A DNA stretch of 6,484 nt from Xanthobacteraceae bacterium. GTDB lineage: Bacteria; Pseudomonadota; Alphaproteobacteria; Rhizobiales; Xanthobacteraceae. The DNA lies in contig JASHVC010000471.1 of the NCBI GenBank assembly GCA_030039655.1, forward strand, positions 1 through 6,484, written 5' to 3'. Below, one piece after another: positions 1 to 3,810 of the stretch. Positions within the stretch are counted from its first letter, which is position 1. Each line of letters begins with the position of its first letter. Position numbers and translations under genes: made by a program. The notes below the pieces were generated by a model that was not told the DNA's origin, did no database searches, and worked only from the letters and a program-made list of their open reading frames with translations.

Positions 1-170
1 TGTGCTTCGAATGGATGGGACCTATCGCCGATGCCGTCGCCCATCTGCAGCGCTGCGGCGTCGCTGTTGAACGCGGTCCCATGCAGCGCTTCGGCGCCAA
101 GGGCGCCGGTACCAGCATTTACTTCCGCGATCCCGACGGATCGCTGATGGAATTCATGTCCTATACTTGA
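1..170 (+). CDS. VOC family (glyoxalase/dioxygenase fold) protein, C-terminal fragment
   Basis: This is the last 55 codons of a gene that begins upstream of the window; the reading frame starts at base 3 and stops with TGA at 168-170. The fragment contains CFEWMGP, a helix-like stretch with HLQRCGV, and the closing motif SIYFRDPDGSLMEF. The FRDPDGxxxE pattern is the final beta strand of vicinal-oxygen-chelate proteins, and the Glu in LMEF (residue 50 of the fragment) is the usual C-terminal metal ligand. Members of this superfamily include glyoxalase I, extradiol dioxygenases and fosfomycin or bleomycin resistance proteins. The fragment most resembles the short stand-alone VOC proteins often annotated as virulence-type glyoxalases. 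The substrate cannot be told from the sequence, because the metal-binding half at the N-terminus is missing. The fold is well supported; the specific function is unknown. Confidence 0.85.
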   Translation, partial: CFEWMGPIADAVAHLQRCGVAVERGPMQRFGAKGAGTSIYFRDPDGSLMEFMSYT

Positions 171-226
171 ATTTCGGTGTGCTTGTTTTCATTTTGGAGC
201 AAAGAAGCAAACTACTGGAGCGCACC

Positions 227-814
227 ATGAGCTCACGCGAGGCGCCTGGAGCACACGACCCGACCTTTCTGCCGCCGGATATCCCGATCCCGCGGGACGA
301 CGGCGCAGCCCGCCATCTGCCAGGTACGAGACTGCCGGATCTGGCATTGCCCGCGACCAGCGGTGCGGCAGTCAACTTGTCGAAGCTCAAAGGACGGATC
401 GTCGTCTACATTTATCCACGCACCGGTGTTCCCGGCGTCGATGCCCCGCCCGGATGGGACGATATCCCCGGCGCGCGCGGCTGCACGCCGCAATCATGCG
501 GCTTTCGCGACCACTTTGCTGAACTTAAGGCGCTCGGCGTCGCCGACGTGTTCGGACTGTCAACCCAGGACACCGATTATCAAAGCGAGGCCGCGCAGCG
601 GCTGCACCTGCCGTTCCCAATCTTGTCCGACGCCGCGCTGAAGTTAACGCGCGCGCTCAATTTGCCGACCTTCTCGGCGGCAGGCATGACGCTGCTCAAG
701 CGGATGGCGCTGGTGATCGATGATGGCGCGATCACCAAAGTGTTCTACCCGGTGTTTCCGCCGGATAAGAACGCCGACGAGGTGATCGCGTGGCTGCGCG
801 GCTCTCGCGCATGA
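227..814 (+). CDS. Peroxiredoxin, PrxQ/Bcp-like (AhpC/TSA family)
   Basis: The predicted 195-residue cytoplasmic protein reduces hydrogen peroxide or organic hydroperoxides using thiols. A thioredoxin-fold core starts near residue 33 (LPGTRLPDLALP, the usual entry strand) and continues with VVYIYPR at 59-65. The active-site motif GCTPQSCGFRD follows, with Cys86 as the likely peroxidatic cysteine and Cys91 as the likely resolving cysteine. That five-residue spacing is typical of E. coli Bcp-type enzymes. Between the YPR strand and the active site there is an extra Gly/Pro-rich segment (about residues 66-85) that Bcp lacks. The later blocks FGLSTQDTDYQ and LPFPILSD are also family-like. The ATG at 227 is preferred over an in-frame TTG at 167, because GGAG at 217-220 sits six bases before it and the TTG would overlap the upstream gene. 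The 56-base gap after the VOC gene suggests co-transcription. Confidence 0.9.
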   Translation: MSSREAPGAHDPTFLPPDIPIPRDDGAARHLPGTRLPDLALPATSGAAVNLSKLKGRIVVYIYPRTGVPGVDAPPGWDDIPGARGCTPQSCGFRDHFAELKALGVADVFGLSTQDTDYQSEAAQRLHLPFPILSDAALKLTRALNLPTFSAAGMTLLKRMALVIDDGAITKVFYPVFPPDKNADEVIAWLRGSRA

Positions 815-821
815 TGCGCGA
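805..821. terminator. Palindrome at the end of the peroxiredoxin gene; possible bidirectional terminator
   Basis: The sequence TCGCGCAT-G-ATGCGCGA is a perfect inverted repeat with 8-base arms. It can fold as a 6-bp GC-rich stem with a five-base loop. It spans the TGA stop of the peroxiredoxin gene and lies in the 13-base gap between convergent genes, where a shared terminator is expected. No T-run follows on either strand, so it could instead be a remnant of a short palindromic repeat element. Confidence 0.35.
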
Positions 822-827
822 AGCGGA

Positions 828-1199
828 TTACTTGCACTGCTTCTCGAGAGGGTCGAAGACGGCTTGAATCTGCTTGCCGAGCGCGGAATCCGGGTCCACC
901 CCAGAGAGCGAATCCTCCAGTTTCACATAGTCAGGACCTAACTTCTGCTCAAGGTCTTGAATCTGTGTGCTCAGAGCTTGCTGCTTCTTTTCGTCAGTAA
1001 TGGACGACGCCTGCTCGTACAGTTTGTCCAACTGGCAATAAATTTGAACCTTTGCCTTGTCGGCATTGATCATTTGCACCACTTTTTGCACATCCGGGAT
1101 TGTCGGCGGCGGCGGTGCCGGCGGCTGATTTTGTTGCGCGTACGAGGCCGCTGGGATGGCAGTGAATATGCTGAGGGCAACGACAAGCTTCAGGTTCAT
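828..1199 (-). CDS. Unrecognised small secreted/periplasmic protein
   Basis: The predicted protein has 123 residues and I do not recognise its family. Residues 1-21 look like a Sec signal peptide: Lys4, a hydrophobic core (LVVALSIFTAIPA) and an AxA-type cleavage site, SYA before QQ. The mature protein opens with a Pro/Gln-rich linker (QNQPPAPPPP, residues 23-32). It continues as a mostly helical, charged region of about 85 residues, and segment 56-95 could form helical hairpins. It has two cysteines, Cys55 (QIYC) and Cys122 (KQCK), which could form a disulfide in the periplasm. No lipobox or catalytic motif is visible. The frame is open for 33 more codons upstream, but the start at 1199 is chosen because a perfect AGGAGG lies five bases before it and a signal peptide begins exactly there. 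The gene converges on the peroxiredoxin gene. A role in envelope stress would be speculation. Confidence 0.75.
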   Translation of the reverse strand: MNLKLVVALSIFTAIPAASYAQQNQPPAPPPPTIPDVQKVVQMINADKAKVQIYCQLDKLYEQASSITDEKKQQALSTQIQDLEQKLGPDYVKLEDSLSGVDPDSALGKQIQAVFDPLEKQCK

Positions 1200-1204
1200 G
1201 AAAT

Positions 1205-1210
1205 CCTCCT
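1205..1210 (-). promoter_or_regulatory. Strong ribosome binding site of the secreted-protein gene
   Basis: Read on the minus strand this is AGGAGG, five bases before the ATG at 1199. It fixes the start of the secreted-protein gene and argues against the longer open frame that reaches 1298. It is the strongest Shine-Dalgarno match in the window, which suggests the small protein is well translated. Confidence 0.8.
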
Positions 1211-1344
1211 CGAATGATTGCGTTATGGTGCGGAACTTTCGCTCCGGCGGTCCAACTTGAGAGACGGTCAAAGCGTACTTACAAGGCGTGACCGCCACAA
1301 GACCGCGGCTGCTGCATCAACACCAAATTGGGGCGCAAGCGGCG

Positions 1345-1367
1345 CGGATATCCCTGACGGGTATCCG
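1345..1367 (-). terminator. Hairpin downstream of the uracil-DNA glycosylase gene; candidate terminator
   Basis: On the plus strand CGGATATCC, loop CTGAC, then GGGTATCCG gives a 9-bp stem with one G-T pair and a five-base loop. It lies 18 bases beyond the glycosylase stop in the minus-strand direction, where a transcript end for the NYN-glycosylase operon would be expected. It has no following T-run, so it is a weak intrinsic terminator at best. It could also be a regulator site upstream of the secreted-protein gene. Confidence 0.4.
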
Positions 1368-1385
1368 ACGAACGCATTTGCGTCG

Positions 1386-2033
1386 TCATGGGCTTGGCCC
1401 CAATGTGCGGCGTGCACTTGCGAACACCGCACGGAACATCTGCGGCGTGAGTGTGCCGGTATTCGTGTTGTAGCGCGAGCAGTGATAACTGCTAAACAAT
1501 GTCAGATCGCCGATCGTGGCCTGGGCGCCGTGGCTGAACGGGGCCGCTGAGGTCTTCGCGGACAGCGCCCGGACAGTACTGTCGTGAGCGATCCGGCCAA
1601 GGGTGACAACGGCGGAAAGCTTCTTCATCTCGGCGATAGTCAGCGCGAGGAACTCCCGGCAGCTCGTGATCTCCTGCGGTGTCGGCTTGTTCTCCGGCGG
1701 CACGCATCGCACCGCGTTGGTGATGCGGCAGTCGACGAGCTTAAGGCCGTCTTCGGGTGAGGCCCCATATTCGCCCGAGGCAAACGCGAATTCCTTCAGC
1801 GTCGCGTACAGAAGATCGCCGGCGTAATCGCCGGTGAATGGCCGTCCGGTGCGGTTGGCGCCGCGCAGGCCGGGAGCAAGGCCGACAACGAGCAAACGGG
1901 CATCGATTGGTCCGAAGGACGCGACCGGCGCATTGAACCATTGCGGCTCGCGCATGCGCCAGGATTTGCGAAAGGCGACAAGGCGGGGGCAGCGCGGGCA
2001 ATTGCGGCCGGGCCAGTCGCCTTTGCGCGGCAC
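1386..2033 (-). CDS. Uracil-DNA glycosylase, iron-sulfur type (family 4/5-like, closest to UdgB)
   Basis: The 215-residue protein should remove uracil, or other deaminated bases, from DNA as the first step of base excision repair. Motif 1 is GLAPGLRGANRTGRPFTGD (residues 51-69), which matches family 5 (UdgB), where Ala replaces the catalytic polar residue of other families. Cys12, Cys15 (NCPRCPRL), Cys110 and Cys125 (a C-x14-C block, NAVRC...TSC) have the spacing of the 4Fe-4S ligands in family 4/5 enzymes. Motif 2 is YHCSRYNTNTGTLT (183-196), with His184; the usual HPS reads HCS here. The start is uncertain. GTG at 2033 is chosen because it lies 17 bases after the NYN stop and leaves a normal-length N-terminus before the first CxxC. 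A frame opening at 2510 would be almost entirely inside the NYN gene, so it is rejected. The gene is probably co-transcribed with the NYN gene. Confidence 0.88.
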   Translation of the reverse strand: MPRKGDWPGRNCPRCPRLVAFRKSWRMREPQWFNAPVASFGPIDARLLVVGLAPGLRGANRTGRPFTGDYAGDLLYATLKEFAFASGEYGASPEDGLKLVDCRITNAVRCVPPENKPTPQEITSCREFLALTIAEMKKLSAVVTLGRIAHDSTVRALSAKTSAAPFSHGAQATIGDLTLFSSYHCSRYNTNTGTLTPQMFRAVFASARRTLGPSP

Positions 2034-2050
2034 TGTTGCCGTCCGCGCCC

Positions 2051-2707
2051 CTAGTCTTCTTCGAACTCGTCGTCTTCGACTTCGACGCGTTGCGAGGTAG
2101 GGCTGCGTTGCAGGAACTGCGGGGTGTGGCGCGGCTCGCGTCCCTCGCGCGGTTCCCGGGGTTCGCGCTGCGGGCGCTCCGACGGATCGCGGCCGATCTT
2201 CGACTGCAGCTCGATGACGTCGACGAACTGGTCGCATTGACGGCGCAGCTCGTCGGCGACCATGGGCGGCTGGGTCGAGATGGTGGAGACAACCACCACG
2301 CGGACGCCGCGCCGCTGCACGGCTTCGACAAGCGAGCGGAAATCGCCATCGCCCGAGAACAGCACCATCTGATCGATGTGCGGTGCGATTTCCATGGCGT
2401 CGACCGCAAGCTCGATATCCATATTGCCCTTGACCTTGCGCCGCCCAGTCTGATCGACGAACTCCTTGGTCGCCTTGGTGACGACGGTGTAGCCGTTGTA
2501 ATCGAGCCAATCGATCAGCGGCCGGATCGACGAATACTCCTGATCCTCGATCACTGCCGTGTAATAGAAGGCGCGTACCAGATAACCTCGCGACTGGAAC
2601 TCGCGCAGCAGGCGCTTGTAGTCGATATCGAAGCCGAGCGATTTCGCCGTGGCGTAAAGGTTGGCGCCATCAATGAACAGCGCGATTTTTTCGATCTGTG
2701 CCGACAT
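2051..2707 (-). CDS. NYN domain (LabA/DUF88-like) protein, putative RNA-processing nuclease
   Basis: The 218-residue protein carries an N-terminal NYN domain, a PIN-like nuclease fold (about residues 5-168). The visible acidic metal-binding positions are Asp13 in FIDGANLY, Asp97 and Asp103 in GNMDIELAVDAM, and Asp120/Asp122 in FSGDGDF. These are the conserved clusters of the family, so the active site looks intact. Residues 172-195 form a low-complexity Arg/Pro/Glu tail with PREPRE-type repeats. The last 11 residues are nearly all acidic (EVEDDEFEED). Such tails often contact RNA or partner proteins, but that is inference here. Related bacterial proteins are proposed to cleave RNA; the substrate is unknown. 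ATG at 2707 starts right at the domain. Its upstream region has a duplicated GAGAGAC element in the Shine-Dalgarno position. It is the first gene of a likely operon with the glycosylase and is divergent from rpoZ. Confidence 0.9.
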   Translation of the reverse strand: MSAQIEKIALFIDGANLYATAKSLGFDIDYKRLLREFQSRGYLVRAFYYTAVIEDQEYSSIRPLIDWLDYNGYTVVTKATKEFVDQTGRRKVKGNMDIELAVDAMEIAPHIDQMVLFSGDGDFRSLVEAVQRRGVRVVVVSTISTQPPMVADELRRQCDQFVDVIELQSKIGRDPSERPQREPREPREGREPRHTPQFLQRSPTSQRVEVEDDEFEED

Positions 2708-2710
2708 AGG

Positions 2711-2734
2711 GTCTCTCGTGAGTGTCTCTCGTGA
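2711..2734 (-). repeat. 11-bp tandem duplication in the NYN gene leader
   Basis: The plus-strand 11-mer GTCTCTCGTGA occurs at 2711-2721 and again, identically, at 2724-2734 (period 13). On the minus strand this gives two copies of TCACGAGAGAC just before the NYN start at 2707. The nearer GAGAG is in a workable Shine-Dalgarno position; the farther copy is too distant to serve the same ATG. It may be a local duplication or a paired binding site. Confidence 0.7.
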
Positions 2735-2826
2735 TAAAACCGGCTCGGCCGCAAAGCAATCGGCCGTCCCGGCGCTTTGTCAAAAGTCTTGTCGCCATCC
2801 GAAACATTCGGCAAGCAGTTCTGCCG

Positions 2827-2832
2827 TATAAT
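2827..2832 (+). promoter_or_regulatory. Perfect TATAAT box (-10-like), orientation and use uncertain
   Basis: TATAAT is rare in this GC-rich sequence. It sits inside an inverted repeat, TGCC-GTATAAT-GGCA (2822-2836), and just after another, CGGCA (2809-2813) with TGCCG (2822-2826). No good -35 hexamer is found 16-18 bases upstream on the plus strand (the hexamer there is ACATTC). A plus-strand transcript would leave a leader of about 350 bases before rpoZ, or would be a separate small RNA. Confidence 0.25.
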
Positions 2833-2873
2833 GGCAAGCGTACTTTGGCAAATGCAGCGATAGCAAGTGTACT
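2831..2873 (+). repeat. Two direct copies of ATRGCAAGYGTACT
   Basis: ATGGCAAGCGTACT (2831-2844) and ATAGCAAGTGTACT (2860-2873) match at 12 of 14 positions and start 29 bases apart, close to three DNA helical turns. Shorter GCAAGC copies lie at 2811-2816 and 2878-2883. The arrangement in a divergent promoter region is what a regulator binding to one face of the DNA would need, but no known operator was recognised. Confidence 0.55.
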
Positions 2874-2960
2874 AAGCGCAAGCACCGTTCGTTGGAACAG
2901 TGCGGCACGCCGTCGCGGGAACTCGACCCGTTGCTTGGAAAAGCGCGATCAGGCACCGCG

Positions 2961-3020
2961 TAAAAATTCCGGTAACAGAGCACGGCGCACCCGCCAAGTT
3001 AAAAATGGACCGGTAAAAAT
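2961..3020 (+). repeat. Three TAAAAAT heptamers in an AT-richer patch
   Basis: TAAAAAT occurs at 2961-2967, 3000-3006 and 3014-3020. The first is followed by TCCGGTA and the last is preceded by ACCGG, so the outer two partly mirror each other. A-tracts in a GC-rich promoter region can act as UP-element-like or bending sequences. The function here is unknown and chance is possible. Confidence 0.4.
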
Positions 3021-3124
3021 CGCAACCTGAGATCGGCCTTGCGTTTGGAGGGTCGTGACGATACGTAATCGAACACTACGGCAACTTCCATTTGCAGGAA
3101 CCCTGCCAAGGAGGCCGTCAAGAG

Positions 3125-3164
3125 TTGTCCCAAGAATTGACCATGGTTGGTCCCAAGAGTGACC
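3125..3164 (+). repeat. Imperfect direct repeat just upstream of rpoZ
   Basis: TTGTCCCAAGAATTGACC (3125-3142) and TTGGTCCCAAGAGTGACC (3147-3164) share the exact core TCCCAAGA (starts 23 bases apart) flanked by TTG and TGACC. The second copy ends 28 bases before the rpoZ start, so it probably lies in the 5' leader or overlaps the promoter. No -10 box follows either TTG. Confidence 0.5.
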
Positions 3165-3192
3165 GCAGACCCGACCTCAGGAGCTTAGCCAA

Positions 3193-3600
3193 ATGGCCCG
3201 TGTGACCGTCGAAGATTGCATCGACAAGGTCGAGAACCGCTTCGATCTTGTTCTGCTCGCCAGCCACCGTGCGCGCATGATCTCCTCCGGGTCCCAGATC
3301 GCCGTAGAGCGGGACAAGGACAAGAATCCGGTCGTGGCGCTGCGTGAGATTGCCGAAAAGGCGGTCTCGCCCGAGGACCTCAAGGAAGAGCTGGTCCACT
3401 CCCTGCAGAAATATGTTGAGGTCGACGAGCCCGAACCCGAGGCCGTGCCCCTGATCGGCGCCCCCGGCACCGGGGTGGACGCGGATGACACCGATGTCAC
3501 CACCGACCGCATGAGCGAGGAAGAGCTGCTCAAGGGCCTCGAAGGTCTCACGCCGCCCGAGAGCGAGCCCGAGCCCGACCCCGGGGACGACGAGGAATAG
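3193..3600 (+). CDS. rpoZ: DNA-directed RNA polymerase omega subunit
   Basis: The 135-residue protein is the small omega subunit of RNA polymerase, which helps assemble and hold the beta-prime subunit and forms part of a ppGpp binding site in proteobacterial enzymes. The conserved core is clear: [10 protein letters not shown] at the start, [14 protein letters not shown] (residues 15-28), a short IAVERD strand, then [13 protein letters not shown] (43-55). From about residue 75 the protein continues as an acidic, Pro/Glu/Asp-rich tail ending in DDEE, as in other alphaproteobacterial omega subunits and longer than the E. coli protein. AGGAG at 3179-3183, nine bases before the ATG, fixes the start. 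It is divergent from the NYN gene and precedes rsh by 209 bases, the usual arrangement in this bacterial group. Confidence 0.96.
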   Translation: MARVTVEDCIDKVENRFDLVLLASHRARMISSGSQIAVERDKDKNPVVALREIAEKAVSPEDLKEELVHSLQKYVEVDEPEPEAVPLIGAPGTGVDADDTDVTTDRMSEEELLKGLEGLTPPESEPEPDPGDDEE

Positions 3601-3655
3601 GGCGCTCTGTCGCTGGCGCCTCGTCGTTAACAAATCGTTGCTGTGGCCAGTGTTG

Positions 3656-3670
3656 CCGGCCCCCGGCCGG
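3656..3670 (+). other. GC-only hairpin between rpoZ and rsh
   Basis: CCGGCC, loop CCC, GGCCGG is a 6-bp all-GC stem with a three-base loop, 55 bases after the rpoZ stop. A weaker GGCGC/GCGCC pair lies nearer the stop (about 3601-3620). Neither is followed by a T-run. They could attenuate or end the rpoZ transcript or stabilise its 3' end. The remaining bases up to 3809 hold no recognisable gene. Confidence 0.35.
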
Positions 3671-3704
3671 GACAGCGAAGTTACTTGCGGAATGGTGCTG
3701 CGCC

Positions 3705-3733
3705 TTGTGGCGTTGGCGTGCCTGCATGATATC
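3705..3733 (+). promoter_or_regulatory. rsh: Weak candidate sigma-70 promoter for rsh
   Basis: TTGTGG (3705-3710) and GATATC (3728-3733) are 17 bases apart and about 77 bases before the chosen rsh start. The match is poor at -10 (ATA in the middle only), though alphaproteobacterial promoters are often weak. It would allow rsh to be expressed apart from rpoZ. Confidence 0.2.
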
Positions 3734-3790
3734 TTGGTGACAAGCGCTGCCAATCTGTCAGGCAACGCCCAGAAACACCAAGGATCGCCG

Positions 3791-3810
3791 AGGCACCCCA
3801 AGGTACCCCA
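3791..3810 (+). repeat. 10-bp tandem repeat that carries the rsh ribosome binding site
   Basis: AGGCACCCCA (3791-3800) is followed directly by AGGTACCCCA (3801-3810), differing at one base. The last A is the first base of the ATG at 3810. AAGG at 3800-3803 has six bases before the ATG and can serve as Shine-Dalgarno sequence, which supports this start. Confidence 0.65.

Larger units (their letters stand above)
2708..3192. other. Gene-free divergent promoter region between the NYN gene and rpoZ
   Basis: No credible protein gene is visible in these 485 bases: all open frames are short, with no recognisable products. It must hold the promoters for the NYN-glycosylase operon (leftward) and for rpoZ and perhaps rsh (rightward). 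It contains a TATAAT box at 2827-2832, direct repeats of ATRGCAAGYGTACT, three TAAAAAT heptamers between 2961 and 3020, and two TCCCAAGA copies near rpoZ. The part around 2960-3020 is richer in A and T than the surroundings. A small RNA could lie here, but I recognise no known RNA family and see no classical terminator. Confidence 0.6.

Noticed and set aside
2034..2510. Long N-terminal extension of the glycosylase frame (374 residues in all)
   Set aside because: The extra part lies almost wholly within the NYN gene in another frame and is a low-complexity Arg/Ala/Pro sequence typical of a GC-rich shadow frame; homologous glycosylases start just before the first CxxC.
2036..2734. 232-codon plus-strand open frame opposite the NYN gene
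   Set aside because: It mirrors a confidently identified gene on the other strand, and its product has no recognisable motif; long antisense frames are common in GC-rich codons.
3039..3067. TTGCGT - 17 bases - TACGTA as an rpoZ promoter
   Set aside because: Both hexamers match the consensus poorly, and the -10 part belongs to a small near-palindrome around ACGT.
3096..3118. GGAAC followed by CGTC as a general-stress (EcfG-type) promoter
   Set aside because: The spacer is about 14 bases rather than 16-17 and the -10 half is imperfect.
3137..3165. TTGACC as the -35 box of an rpoZ promoter
   Set aside because: The hexamer is good (5 of 6), but 16-18 bases downstream there is only GC-rich sequence with no -10-like element; it is better explained as part of a direct repeat.
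2708..3192. A permuted tmRNA or other housekeeping RNA in the divergent gap
   Set aside because: I looked for a proteolysis-tag coding stretch beginning Ala-Asn-Asp-Asn on both strands and for tRNA-like ends, and found neither.
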